From Pseudomonas corrugata (GTDB taxonomy: Bacteria > Pseudomonadota > Gammaproteobacteria > Pseudomonadales > Pseudomonadaceae), in contig NZ_LHVK01000007.1 of NCBI RefSeq assembly GCF_001269905.1, positions 124,001 through 188,000 of the forward strand: 64,000 nt of DNA, given 5' to 3'. The number at the start of each line of letters is the position of its first letter. Position 1 is the stretch's first letter. This document shows positions 53,620-63,050 of this stretch, in pieces. Position numbers and translations under genes: made by a program. The notes beneath the pieces are model-generated. The model was not told the origin of the DNA. It was given only the letters and a program-made list of their open reading frames with translations, and searched no databases.

Positions 53620-55578
53620 ATGCAAGTCGATCTTGATGTCGAGGGGGCACTGGTGGCCGAGCGGCCACGCTTTCAGCAGGCACAGTCCCAAGGGCGACGC
53701 ATTCGGCGGATCGCTTTTGCGCTGGCCGTCCTGGCGGGTGCGGGGTTGGTGTCCGGCTTCTTTGTCGGGCTGTTTTCGCCGCAATCGATGTGGCCGGCTT
53801 TGTTGGCGAGTCAGAGTGCCGCGCTGCTGGTGCTGGGGGCCGGTCTGCAATCCGCTTGGTGGGTGACGCAATGGCGCAGCAGAGCATTGCTGCCGACGGC
53901 GGTTATCCCAGTCGTCGAGCACGACCCGGTTGAGCCGTCCGGCTGGTATGAGCGACTGCTGGAGCGCATCAGCGCGCGCTGGATCGGCCTGCTGAATCAG
54001 ATCGGCGCGCCGACTCTGTGGCTGGCCGGTTGGGCGGGGTTGGCGCTGCTGAGTCTGCAACAAGCCTGGAATCTGGCGCTGCCGCCGGCCATGCTTGGCG
54101 CATCGGCCAGTGTGGGGGCAGTGCTTTCATTGTTGTTGGCGTTCGGCTTGTTGGTATTTGAACGCCAACTGGCCCAGCAACCCTCTATCGAGTGGCCGGA
54201 GGCATCGCCATTGGCGCAGCTGGCCCGCCTGGCGATTATCGTGTTGGTGCTCGGCGCGCTGTGCCTGTTGTTCGCTAGTGAATCGTCCATCTGGCCGGTG
54301 CGCCTGGCGGTGCTGATGGGAGTGTTGCCGGGGCTGGCGGCGCTGGAACTATTGCTGCGGGCCCTGCTGTCATTGTTCAGCCCGCGCCGGGAGTCCCTGG
54401 AGCCGACCTTGCTTGGCCGCAGCGTCATCGCTGACCTGCTGCGCTGGCCACCGCAGCCCTTGCTGGCCCTGCAGCATGAACTGCACAACCGCTTCGGCAT
54501 CGACCTGCGCCAGATCTGGGCGTTCAGCTACATGCGTCGTGCTTTTTTGCCGGTGCTGGCGCTGGTATCGCTGGTGGGTTGGCTGCTCACCGGCGTGCAC
54601 GAAGTGCCGCTGCAAGGGCGCGGCATCTATGAGCGTTTTGGAAAGCCGGTGGAGGTGTTCGGTCCTGGCCTGCAGTTCGGTCTGCCCTGGCCGCTGGGTC
54701 GGGTGCTGAACATCGAAAACGGTATCGTCCATGAACTGGCCACCAGCGTGGGCGAAAGCCGGGTGAGCACGGAGGCCGACTCGGCGGAGGGACCGGCACC
54801 GGCGATTGCCAATCGTTTGTGGGACGCCAGCCATGTGAACGATAAATCCCAGGTGATTGCCAGCCGTCGTGCCGATCAGCAGAGCTTCCAGATCGTCAAC
54901 ATGGATGTGCGTTTTGTCTATCGCATCGGCCTTACCGATGCCGCGGCGCTGGCTGCGACCTACAACAGTGCCGACATTCCTACTCTGATTCGCAGCACCG
55001 CCAGCCGCATCCTGGTGCATGAGTTTGCCTCGCGTACGTTGGACGGTTTGTTGGGGGCCGATCGTGTCAGCCTGGCCGATGAAATCGGTCGGGCTGTACA
55101 GAACGATTTGCAGGCGCTCAACAGCGGCGTGGAGATCCTGGCAACTGTCGTCGAGGCGATCCACCCACCCGCGGGAGCGGCCAATGCCTACCACGGTGTG
55201 CAGGCGGCGCAGATCGGTGCCCAGGCATTGATTGCCCGGGAACGTGGTGCGGCGGCGGAGCAGACCAATCAGGCACAGCTGCAAGCCAGTGTTGCCCACG
55301 ACCAAGCCCAGGCCACCGCCCGAGAAATCAACGCGACTGCCCAGGCCTCCGACTTGCGCTTCAGCGCCGAACGCAAGGCATACGCCACGGCCGGCCACGC
55401 CTTTGTGCTGGAGCAGTACCTCAGCCAACTGAGCCGGGGCCTTGGCAGTTCCAGGTTGCTGATTCTCGATCACCGTCTGGGCGGCGGCAACGCGCCGACC
55501 ATCGATCTGCGCACTTTCACGCTTCCGGCCGATCCCGCATCGCCGCGTAACCTTGTACAGCCAGGAGCTGCCCATTGA
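53620..55578 (+). CDS. SPFH/band-7 protein with a multi-helix N-terminal membrane domain (HflK-like)
   Basis: 652 residues, much longer than HflK. The first half holds about six membrane helices (about 28-50, 58-76, 130-150, 155-180, 205-225, 230-255) and a seventh at about 310-330. The SPFH domain begins HEVPLQGRGIYERFGKPVEVFGPGLQFGLPWP and continues with FQIVNMDVRFVYRIGLTD and ADEIGRAVQ-type motifs. A C-terminal Ala/Gln-rich coiled coil (about 540-610) typical of SPFH rings follows. First of four genes joined by stop-start overlaps (ATTGA here). Confidence 0.85.
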   Translation: MQVDLDVEGALVAERPRFQQAQSQGRRIRRIAFALAVLAGAGLVSGFFVGLFSPQSMWPALLASQSAALLVLGAGLQSAWWVTQWRSRALLPTAVIPVVEHDPVEPSGWYERLLERISARWIGLLNQIGAPTLWLAGWAGLALLSLQQAWNLALPPAMLGASASVGAVLSLLLAFGLLVFERQLAQQPSIEWPEASPLAQLARLAIIVLVLGALCLLFASESSIWPVRLAVLMGVLPGLAALELLLRALLSLFSPRRESLEPTLLGRSVIADLLRWPPQPLLALQHELHNRFGIDLRQIWAFSYMRRAFLPVLALVSLVGWLLTGVHEVPLQGRGIYERFGKPVEVFGPGLQFGLPWPLGRVLNIENGIVHELATSVGESRVSTEADSAEGPAPAIANRLWDASHVNDKSQVIASRRADQQSFQIVNMDVRFVYRIGLTDAAALAATYNSADIPTLIRSTASRILVHEFASRTLDGLLGADRVSLADEIGRAVQNDLQALNSGVEILATVVEAIHPPAGAANAYHGVQAAQIGAQALIARERGAAAEQTNQAQLQASVAHDQAQATAREINATAQASDLRFSAERKAYATAGHAFVLEQYLSQLSRGLGSSRLLILDHRLGGGNAPTIDLRTFTLPADPASPRNLVQPGAAH

Positions 55579-56615
55579 GCCAGTCTTCTTCCCACGATCA
55601 TCACGATCACGCCCATCATGACCACGGCCATGCCGGTCACCATCATGGGCATCATCACCATCATCACGGCGACCCGCAGGAAGCGGGTCCATTTCCCTGG
55701 CGGCGAATGGGCTGGGCGGCGCTGCTGGTCGCCTTTGCCGTCGCGGCCGCGAGCCTGGTCCAGGTGCGCTCGGGGGAGGCGACCGTCATCACCCGCTTTG
55801 GCAATCCGGCACGGGTACTTTTGCAGCCTGGCCTGGGTTGGCGCTGGCCGACGCCGTTCGAGGCAGCGATTCCGGTGGACTTGCGACTGCGCACAACCTC
55901 CAGCGGTCTGCAGGATGTCGGTACCCGTGACGGCTTGCGCATCATTGTTCAGGCCTACGTAGCGTGGCAGGTGCAGGGTGATCCGGCCAACGTCCAGCGT
56001 TTCATGCGTGCGGTGCAGAACCAACCGGACGAGGCCGCCCGACAGATTCGCACGTTCGTGGGATCAGCCCTGGAAACCACGGCTGCCAGTTTTGACCTGG
56101 CGAATCTGGTCAACACCGACGCCAGCCAAGTGCGCATTGACGATTTCGAAGCGCAGCTGCGCCAGCAGATCGAACAGCAGTTGCTCGCCACTTATGGCGT
56201 GCGAGTGCTGCAAGTGGGCATCGAGCGTCTGACCTTGCCTTCGGTGACGTTGACCGCGACGGTGGATCGCATGCGTGCCGAGCGGGAAACCATCGCCACC
56301 GAACGCACCGCCATTGGTAAGCGCGAAGCGGCGCAAATTCGTTCCGCCGCTGAACGGGATGCGCGGATCGTGCAGGCGGATGCCACGGTGAAAGCCGCCG
56401 ATATCGAGGCTCAGTCCCGGGTCGAGGCCGCTGAAATCTATGGCAAGGCCTACGCCGGTTCGCCTCAGCTGTATAACCTGCTGCGCTCGCTGGACACCTT
56501 GGGCACGATTGTCAGCCCCGCTACCAAGTTGATCTTGCGCACCGATGCAGCGCCATTCCGGGTGTTGGTCGATGGACCACCGTCCGTGGAACTCAAAGGT
56601 GGAACACAACCATGA
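55575..56615 (+). CDS. SPFH/band-7 protein with a histidine-rich N-terminus (HflC/HflK-like)
   Basis: 346 residues. The N-terminal tail has 17 His in residues 7-31, alternating with Asp/Gly, a probable metal-binding sequence. One membrane helix (about 47-65) is followed by the SPFH domain (SGEATVITRFGNPARVLLQPGLGWRWPTPFE) and a coiled-coil segment (VDRMRAERETIATERTAIGKREAAQIRSAAERDARI). The start TTG 55575 overlaps the preceding stop. Next to a metal ATPase, the His tail suggests metal handling in a membrane microdomain. Confidence 0.87.
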   Translation: MSQSSSHDHHDHAHHDHGHAGHHHGHHHHHHGDPQEAGPFPWRRMGWAALLVAFAVAAASLVQVRSGEATVITRFGNPARVLLQPGLGWRWPTPFEAAIPVDLRLRTTSSGLQDVGTRDGLRIIVQAYVAWQVQGDPANVQRFMRAVQNQPDEAARQIRTFVGSALETTAASFDLANLVNTDASQVRIDDFEAQLRQQIEQQLLATYGVRVLQVGIERLTLPSVTLTATVDRMRAERETIATERTAIGKREAAQIRSAAERDARIVQADATVKAADIEAQSRVEAAEIYGKAYAGSPQLYNLLRSLDTLGTIVSPATKLILRTDAAPFRVLVDGPPSVELKGGTQP

Positions 56616-57664
56616 GTGTGGTTCCACGTGGAACAAATGAGTTATCCAGCCCCTGGGTTCAGGCTGGACGCGTGGCATTTCTGGCGCTTTACGCAGTCAC
56701 GGTCCTGGCGGCATTGGCCTGGGCCTTTTCCAACGTTCGGCAGATCGACCCTCAAAACCGGGCTGTGGTCTTGCGCTTTGGCGCGCTGGATCGTATTCAG
56801 AACGCCGGGCTTCTGTTGGCATGGCCGCGTCCCGTGGAGCAAGTAGTCCTGCTGCCGGCTGCGGATCGGGTCCTGGAGCGGCGAGTGGAAAACCTGCTGC
56901 GCTCGGATGCGGCCTTGCAGGCTGATCGTGTCGCCAGTTTTGCCTCGCCGGTCAGTGATGCCCTGGCTGGCTCTGGCTATTTATTGACCGGCGACGCCGG
57001 GGTGGTACAACTGGATGTGCGGGTGTTCTATAAGGTCACTGAACCCTATGCGTTCGTCTTGCAGGGCGAGCATGTCCTCCCGGCACTGGACCGCCTCGTC
57101 ACCCGTAGCGCTGTGACCCTTACAGCGGCTCGGGATCTGGACACGATTCTGGTCGCTCGCCCCGAACTGATTGGCAGTGACAACCAGGCCGCCGAACGCC
57201 GCGAACGCCTGCGCGGTGATCTCGTGCAAGGTATCAACCGACGGCTGGCCGATCTGGCGGCAACGGGGCAGGGGCTCGGGATCGAGGTGGTACGGGTCGA
57301 CGTCCAGTCGAGTCTGCCGGGTCCTGCGGTGGGCGCATTCAATGCGGTGTTGACGGCCAGTCAGCAGGCTGATAAAGCCGTTGCCAATGCCCGCACCGAA
57401 GCCGAGAAACTGACGCAGACTGCTCGCCAGGATTCCGACCGTGCTCTGCAAGTGGCTCACGCCCAGGCAAGCGAACGGCTCGCCAAAGCCTCGGCTGACA
57501 CCGCCACGGTGCTCAGCCTGGCGAAGACCAAAGATGCTGATCCACAAATGCTGCTACGCCTTTATCGCGAGCGCATCCCAGGCATTCTGCGCCAGGCCGG
57601 GTCAGTGACCACGGTCGACCCTAAAGACGATTCCCGTTTGATCATTCAGGGAGCTGAGCAATGA
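56612..57664 (+). CDS. SPFH/band-7 protein (HflK-like), third of the cluster
   Basis: 350 residues. One membrane helix (about 20-40) and an SPFH domain (IDPQNRAVVLRFGALDRIQNAGLLLAWPRPVEQVVLLPA), then a predicted coiled coil rich in Ala, Asp and Gln (about 255-300). ATG 56612 overlaps the previous TGA (ATGA) and its own TGA overlaps the next ATG. Codons 4-8 are spelled by a parS-like sequence (56620-56635). Confidence 0.85.
   Translation: MSVVPRGTNELSSPWVQAGRVAFLALYAVTVLAALAWAFSNVRQIDPQNRAVVLRFGALDRIQNAGLLLAWPRPVEQVVLLPAADRVLERRVENLLRSDAALQADRVASFASPVSDALAGSGYLLTGDAGVVQLDVRVFYKVTEPYAFVLQGEHVLPALDRLVTRSAVTLTAARDLDTILVARPELIGSDNQAAERRERLRGDLVQGINRRLADLAATGQGLGIEVVRVDVQSSLPGPAVGAFNAVLTASQQADKAVANARTEAEKLTQTARQDSDRALQVAHAQASERLAKASADTATVLSLAKTKDADPQMLLRLYRERIPGILRQAGSVTTVDPKDDSRLIIQGAEQ
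56620..56635. promoter_or_regulatory. parS-like site (15 of 16 match) inside an SPFH gene
   Basis: GGTTCCACGTGGAACA differs from the perfect parS at 5786 only in the first base. About 46.6 kb to the right of oriC, in the 5' end of a coding sequence. Confidence 0.7.
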
Positions 57665-59568
57665 GCGCTCAAGCCGCCGCCGTTCCGATGTTGTCTTACG
57701 CCGAACAACGCACGGCCGCCCGACAGTTGACCCTGGCGATGCTTGCCCTCGGTCTGCTCGCGCTGGGTCTGGTATGGCGCCTCTGGTCGCCGGAGCAGAC
57801 CGGGGTCAGCCAGTTGCTGTTGGGTTTCGCTTCACTATTGGTCGCGGTACCGGTGATGCGTTCGGCATGGTACAGCCTGCGTTATCCAAGCCTGCACGGC
57901 ATCACCGATCAACTGATCGCCTTGGCGATGCTGGGGGCCTGGGCTACTGGGGATCTGCTGACCGCTGCGCTGCTGCCGATCATCATGATTTTCGGCCATG
58001 TGCTGGAGGAGCGTAGTGTCATCGGTTCCCAGGAAGCCATCCATGCCTTGGGACAACTGACGCGCAGCCTGGGTCGCAAGGTGTTGGCTGATGGCTCGAT
58101 CATTGAAGTCGACAACGCCACGTTGCAACCCGGCGATACGGTGGAGGTGCGTGCCGGTGATCGCGTACCGGCCGATGGCCGGGTACTGTCCGGTCAGGCG
58201 AGTCTCGACACTGCACCTATTACGGGTGAGTCCGTGCCGCTGGAAGCAGGCGTAGGCACTGAGGTGTTTGGTGGTGCGATCAACCTCGATGGATTGCTGC
58301 GCCTGGAAGTAACCCGTACGGGGCACGAGTCGACATTGGGTAAAGTCATCGCCCTGATGCAAAACGCCGAACGCTCCAAGCCCCCCATTACACGATTGCT
58401 GGAGCGCTATGCCGGCAGCTATCTGGTGTTGGTGTTACTGCTCGCGGCGGTGACCTGGTTCATTACCAACGATGCTCAGGCGATGTTGGCGGTGTTGGTG
58501 GCGGCCTGTCCTTGTGCTCTGGTGTTGTCTGCGCCGGCGACCGCCATTGCGGGAATCGCGGTGGCGGCGCGCCATGGCATCCTGATCCGTAGCTCGGCTT
58601 TCCTGGAGGAGCTGGCGGACCTGACGTCACTGGTTGTCGACAAGACCGGGACGTTGACTTACGGCTCTTTGCGCCTGCAATCCATCGAAAGCACGGGGAG
58701 CGATCAGCCGTTCCTGTTGCCGTTGGCCGCGAGTCTCGGCTCCGCCAGCAGCCATCCGGTCAGCCGGGCGTTGGCAGGGCTGGTGGAGCAGGAGGAGTAT
58801 CTGCCGTTGGCGCAGATTCACGAGCGACAGGGCCTGGGCGTTGTGGCGATGACCAGCCAGGGCGAAGCAGCCCTTGGCCGACCTGAATTGTTTGCTCAGC
58901 TAGGCATCGAAACCTCAATGGTGCCCGATCATGATGGCCCGATTGCCGGGCTGGCTCTGGATGGAGAGTTCCTCGCCTGGTTGCTGCTGGCCGATAGCGT
59001 CAAGCCGGAAGCGCAGGTCGCCATGGCCGAGTTGCGGACGTTGGGCCTGGGGCGGCAACTGTTGCTGACCGGTGACCGCCAGAGTGTGGCAAGTACGTTG
59101 GCGCGGCAAGTTGGCATCGCCGATGTACAGGCCCAGGCGCTACCGGAGGACAAACTCAAGAGGGTCATGACGGAGATCGACAATGGCTTCCGGCCCATGG
59201 TCGTCGGTGACGGCATCAACGACTCTCTGGCGCTCAAGGCCGGGGTGGTGGGTGTCGCCATGGGGGCCGGCGGCGCGGATATCGCCCTGGCATCGGCGGA
59301 TATCGTTCTTATCGGCAGCGACCTGAGGCGACTCGGCACCTGCGTACGCCTCAGCCGCCAGTGCCGGCACACCTTGCAGGTCAACGTGATCATTGGCCTG
59401 GGCTGGACGCTGGCGATTGTCGCTTTTGCCGCGTTCGGTTGGCTTGGAGCGGCGGGGGCGATGATTGCCGCACTGCTGCATAACCTGAGCACCTTGTTGG
59501 TGTTAGGTAACGCCGGAAGGCTGCTACGCTTTCAGGAGCCATTGCTGAAAGTCCAGGAGCAGGGGTAG
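57661..59568 (+). CDS. P1B-type heavy-metal-translocating ATPase
   Basis: 635 residues with no N-terminal metal-binding HMA domain. Visible parts: actuator TGES (188-191), transmembrane metal motif CPC (C283-P-C285), phosphorylation motif DKTGT (D327), nucleotide-binding SSHP (H365) and GDGIND (D517, D521). The last helix has HNLSTLLVLGN, unlike the usual copper or zinc signatures as I recall them, so the metal is not assigned. It is the last gene of an overlapping operon with three SPFH proteins, one with a His-rich tail, suggesting a single metal-export or metal-homeostasis complex. Confidence 0.92.
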   Translation: MSAQAAAVPMLSYAEQRTAARQLTLAMLALGLLALGLVWRLWSPEQTGVSQLLLGFASLLVAVPVMRSAWYSLRYPSLHGITDQLIALAMLGAWATGDLLTAALLPIIMIFGHVLEERSVIGSQEAIHALGQLTRSLGRKVLADGSIIEVDNATLQPGDTVEVRAGDRVPADGRVLSGQASLDTAPITGESVPLEAGVGTEVFGGAINLDGLLRLEVTRTGHESTLGKVIALMQNAERSKPPITRLLERYAGSYLVLVLLLAAVTWFITNDAQAMLAVLVAACPCALVLSAPATAIAGIAVAARHGILIRSSAFLEELADLTSLVVDKTGTLTYGSLRLQSIESTGSDQPFLLPLAASLGSASSHPVSRALAGLVEQEEYLPLAQIHERQGLGVVAMTSQGEAALGRPELFAQLGIETSMVPDHDGPIAGLALDGEFLAWLLLADSVKPEAQVAMAELRTLGLGRQLLLTGDRQSVASTLARQVGIADVQAQALPEDKLKRVMTEIDNGFRPMVVGDGINDSLALKAGVVGVAMGAGGADIALASADIVLIGSDLRRLGTCVRLSRQCRHTLQVNVIIGLGWTLAIVAFAAFGWLGAAGAMIAALLHNLSTLLVLGNAGRLLRFQEPLLKVQEQG

Positions 59569-59660
59569 AACTTGCGCGCGGCACTTGCAGTCCATGGTGG
59601 AAGAGGGTGTAACAGTTGGCAGTACCGGCTCAGGGAGTGAATACGGGCAACGATAGAAAA

Positions 59661-59690
59661 AGGCTATAAATTGGATAGCCTGCTATTTTT
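59661..59690 (+). terminator. Probable terminator after the SPFH-ATPase operon
   Basis: AGGCTAT (59661-59667) and ATAGCCT (59675-59681) with a 7-nt loop, followed shortly by a T-run (59686-59690). A weaker stem than usual. Confidence 0.55.
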
Positions 59691-59709
59691 CTACGATGGT
59701 CTACCCTCA

Positions 59710-59725
59710 TTTCAGACGTCTGAAA
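59710..59725. promoter_or_regulatory. 16-bp perfect palindrome upstream of cfa
   Basis: TTTCAGACGTCTGAAA, ending 15 bp before the cfa start. It has the size and symmetry of a regulator operator; the regulator is not known. Confidence 0.55.
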
Positions 59726-59740
59726 CAAGGGGGTTACTTC

Positions 59741-60928
59741 ATGCTCGCGCAACTTCCACCGGCCTTACAGAATCTCCACCTGTCGCTTCGGCTGCGGCTC
59801 TGGGACGGCCATGAATTCACGCTGGGTGCCGACCCCAGCGTCACGATTGTGGTCAAGGACCCACAAATGGTCGCGAAACTTACCCATCCCAGCCTGGACG
59901 CACTTGGGGCGGCGTTTGTAGAAGGCAAGCTGGAGCTTGAAGGCTCGATCAGCGAAGTGATACGGGTCTGTGATGAATGGAGTCAGGCGCTGGTGGACGA
60001 GGAGGGTGATAGCCTGCCCGTACGTTCAGTCCATGACAAGGAAGCCGACGCCAAGGCGATTTCCTATCACTACGACCTCTCCAACGCGTTTTATCAGCTG
60101 TGGCTCGACAGCGACATGGCCTATTCCTGTGCCTATTTCGAGACGGGCAGCGAAACCCTAGAACAGGCCCAACAAGCCAAGTTCCGTCACCTGTGCCGCA
60201 AGCTGCGCCTGCAGCCCGGTGAATACCTGCTGGATGTCGGCTGCGGATGGGGTGGGTTGGCACGTTATGCGGCGCGGGAGTTCGGTGTCAGGGTGTTCGG
60301 TATCACCCTGAGCAAAGCGCAGCTGGCCCTGGCCCGGGAGCGAGTCCAAGCGGAGGGCCTGGAGGATCAGGTGGAGTTGCAGTTGCTGGATTACCGGGAC
60401 CTCCCGCAGGATGGCCGGTTCGACAAAGTGGTCAGTGTCGGCATGTTCGAGCACGTCGGCCACGCCAATCTGGAGCAATACTGCAAGACGTTGTTCGGTG
60501 CGGTCCGCGAGGGTGGGCTGGTGATGAATCACGGCATCACGGCCAAACATACCGATGGCCGTCCGGTAGGACGTGGCGCGGGGGACTTCATCGAGAAGTA
60601 CGTTTTCCCCAATGGCGAGTTGCCGCATCTTTCAATGATTTCGGCCCAGATCAGCGAGGCGGGGCTGGAGATTGTCGATGTGGAGAGCTTGCGCCTGCAC
60701 TACGCGCGCACGCTGGATCACTGGAGTGAACGGCTCGAAGACAATCTGGAGGCCGCATCGAAAGAAGTGCCGGAGCAGGCGTTGCGAATCTGGCGCCTGT
60801 ACCTGGCTGGATGCGCTTATGCGTTCGCCAAGGGCTGGATCAACCTGCATCAAATTCTGGCCGTGAAGGCCTACGCCGATGGCAGCCATGATTTGCCCTG
60901 GACTCGGGACGATATCTACACGCCTTAG
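59741..60928 (+). CDS. cfa: Cyclopropane-fatty-acyl-phospholipid synthase
   Basis: 395 residues. It transfers a methylene from S-adenosylmethionine to unsaturated acyl chains of membrane lipids. The N-terminal lipid-binding part is followed by [19 protein letters not shown], the SAM motif [15 protein letters not shown] (about 172-186) and the closing RDDIYTP. ATG 59741 follows AAGGGGG; an upstream ATG (59696) would place the palindrome inside the coding sequence and is less likely. It ends tail to tail with the cardiolipin synthase gene, their stop codons overlapping. Confidence 0.95.
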   Translation: MLAQLPPALQNLHLSLRLRLWDGHEFTLGADPSVTIVVKDPQMVAKLTHPSLDALGAAFVEGKLELEGSISEVIRVCDEWSQALVDEEGDSLPVRSVHDKEADAKAISYHYDLSNAFYQLWLDSDMAYSCAYFETGSETLEQAQQAKFRHLCRKLRLQPGEYLLDVGCGWGGLARYAAREFGVRVFGITLSKAQLALARERVQAEGLEDQVELQLLDYRDLPQDGRFDKVVSVGMFEHVGHANLEQYCKTLFGAVREGGLVMNHGITAKHTDGRPVGRGAGDFIEKYVFPNGELPHLSMISAQISEAGLEIVDVESLRLHYARTLDHWSERLEDNLEAASKEVPEQALRIWRLYLAGCAYAFAKGWINLHQILAVKAYADGSHDLPWTRDDIYTP

Positions 60929-62364
60929 AGTATTGGCGAAATGAGCCGGGCGATTCGCATGCCGACTTTTTGCAATCGGTGGGTTTCCCGGCTTTCTTCC
61001 TTGGCGATCTCGTGGGCTTGAGCGAAGTCTTTTTCAAGCATCTGCTCCACCTCGGTAGCGAACGGAATATCCACCGTCAGCAGCATCACTTCGAAATTCA
61101 ACCGAAACGAACGGTTGTCCAGGTTAGCGCTGCCGATGGCGCTGATTTCCCGGTCGATCAATACCACCTTCTGATGCAAGAACCCCGGCTCGAAACGGAA
61201 TACCCGTACACCGGCCCGTACCGCTTCGAACGCATACAGGCTGGAGGCGGCATAGACGACTTTATGGTCCGGTCGTGAAGGCAGGAGGATACGCACGTCT
61301 ACCCCGCGCAGCACCGCCAGGCGTAATGCAGCGAATACTGACTCGTCAGGAATGAAGTAGGGCGTGGTTATCCAGACCCGTTCGCTGGCCGCATGAATGG
61401 CTTCGACGAAAAAAAGCGAACAGGTTTCCTGGGCATCGGCCGGCCCGCTGGCCAGCAATTGGCAGAGCACGCCATCATCGGGGTAGGTGTCTGGCAGGAT
61501 CAGGGGCGGCAGCGAACGGGCAGCCCAGAACCAGTCTTCGGCAAATGACTCTTGCATGCTCGCCACCACGGGGCCGCGCACCTCGACGTGGGTGTCGCGC
61601 CACGGCGACAATGGAGGTATCTCCCCCATGTATTCGTCGCCCACGTTGTGTCCACCGACGAACCCCAACGCGCCGTCCACCGCGACGATCTTGCGGTGGT
61701 TGCGAAAATTGACCTGGAAACGATTGAGCCAACCGCTACGGGTTGCGAATGCTTTGACATGGACACCCCCATCACGCAACGCCTGAACATAGTGATGGGG
61801 CAAGGCGTGGCTGCCGATCCGGTCATACAACAGATATACCGCAACCCCTTCGGCGGCTTTTTTCAGAAGTAACGCCTGCAGGCGCTGGCCCAACCGGTCG
61901 TCATGAATGATGAAGAACTGGATCAGTACCGCTTCCCTGGCGTTCTCGATGGCCTGGAAAATGGCTTCGAACGTGACGTGACCGTTGATGAGTAGACGTA
62001 CTTCATTGTTCGCCAGGCAGGGCGTTCGGCCCAGCTTGGGCATGGCGCGTAGCGAGGCGTAGGCCTGGGATGCACGGGCAGTCAGGGCCTCTTCGACCCA
62101 TGGACGCCAGTTCAGCTCGGACATCGCCTTGCGCATTTCTTCGTTGGCTTGGCGGCGTGCCTGGATGTAGCCGTCAAAGGTGCTGCGACCGAACACCAGA
62201 TAGGGAACCAACGTCAGGTACGGAATAAATACCAATGACAGGGCCCAGGCGATCGAGCCTTGGGCGGTGCGCACCGTCAACACCGCGTGTACCGCGGCGA
62301 TGGAACCCAGGGTATGAAACAACGCAATCAGGTAACCGAAAACATGCGGTCCAAAATAATCCAT
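60925..62364 (-). CDS. cls: Cardiolipin synthase
   Basis: 479 residues, the normal length. Two N-terminal membrane helices are followed by two phospholipase-D motifs, [12 protein letters not shown] (about 220) and [26 protein letters not shown] (about 400), that join two phosphatidylglycerols or phosphatidylethanolamine. ATG 62364 ([20 protein letters not shown]) is the family start; an upstream extension to 62412 is ignored. Convergent with cfa, so two membrane-lipid enzymes share this junction. Confidence 0.96.
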   Translation of the reverse strand: MDYFGPHVFGYLIALFHTLGSIAAVHAVLTVRTAQGSIAWALSLVFIPYLTLVPYLVFGRSTFDGYIQARRQANEEMRKAMSELNWRPWVEEALTARASQAYASLRAMPKLGRTPCLANNEVRLLINGHVTFEAIFQAIENAREAVLIQFFIIHDDRLGQRLQALLLKKAAEGVAVYLLYDRIGSHALPHHYVQALRDGGVHVKAFATRSGWLNRFQVNFRNHRKIVAVDGALGFVGGHNVGDEYMGEIPPLSPWRDTHVEVRGPVVASMQESFAEDWFWAARSLPPLILPDTYPDDGVLCQLLASGPADAQETCSLFFVEAIHAASERVWITTPYFIPDESVFAALRLAVLRGVDVRILLPSRPDHKVVYAASSLYAFEAVRAGVRVFRFEPGFLHQKVVLIDREISAIGSANLDNRSFRLNFEVMLLTVDIPFATEVEQMLEKDFAQAHEIAKEESRETHRLQKVGMRIARLISPIL

Positions 62365-62504
62365 GGGCAGCCTTGCTCCTGAAGTTTCAATGCCTAACAA
62401 ACCATGTTCCATGGCGAATGTCGCTATTTAATTCACTGTCGCCGAGCCTGAACCGAAGCCCGTGGGCGGCGTCTAACGGCCACCTGTCCTCTGGAGTTCT
62501 TGCA

Positions 62505-63026
62505 ATGAATGTTCGTCTGCTGAGTTTGGCCTTGGCGGTTGGCTTGTCAGTTCCTGTGGCGGCTCAGGCGCAAATGCTTCAGCCTGGTTTGTGGGAACTG
62601 ACTACAAGCAACATGAAAGTCGATAACCAGAACCTGCCAGACCTGCAACTTATTCTCGGCCAGCTGCAGAACCAGATCACCCCGGAGCAACGGGCAATGC
62701 TGGAAAAGCAAGGCATTACCATGGGCGGGAAGGGGATCCGGGTATGCCTGACGCCGGCCCAGGTCCAGACCAATGACATCCCGTTGCAGGATCCGCAGTC
62801 GGGATGCAAACAGCAGATCACCGAGCGCACCGGCAATCAGTGGAAGTTTCGCTTCAGTTGCCCGAAAGCCCAGGGCAATGGTATCGCGACATTCCAGAGC
62901 GATCGGGAATTTACTACCAAGGTCAACGGTACCTTCAATGCCACTGGCATCCAGCAGAATGGCAGCCTCGATACCCGGGCCGTGTGGTTGGGGCAGGATT
63001 GCGGAACGGTCAAGCCGAGGGCTTGA
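62505..63026 (+). CDS. DUF3617 family exported protein
   Basis: 173 residues. The signal peptide (MNVRLLSLALAVGLSVPVAAQAQ, cut about residue 21) is followed by the family start LQPGLWELTTSNMKV. Four cysteines in two pairs (GIRVCLTPAQ, SGCKQQI; FRFSCPKA, GQDCGTV) could form disulfides. Small periplasmic proteins of unknown function. ATG 62505 follows TGGAG. It converges with the metal-binding protein gene 24 bp on. Confidence 0.88.
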   Translation: MNVRLLSLALAVGLSVPVAAQAQMLQPGLWELTTSNMKVDNQNLPDLQLILGQLQNQITPEQRAMLEKQGITMGGKGIRVCLTPAQVQTNDIPLQDPQSGCKQQITERTGNQWKFRFSCPKAQGNGIATFQSDREFTTKVNGTFNATGIQQNGSLDTRAVWLGQDCGTVKPRA

Positions 63027-63050
63027 CCATTGTGCAGGTGAAACTGACGG

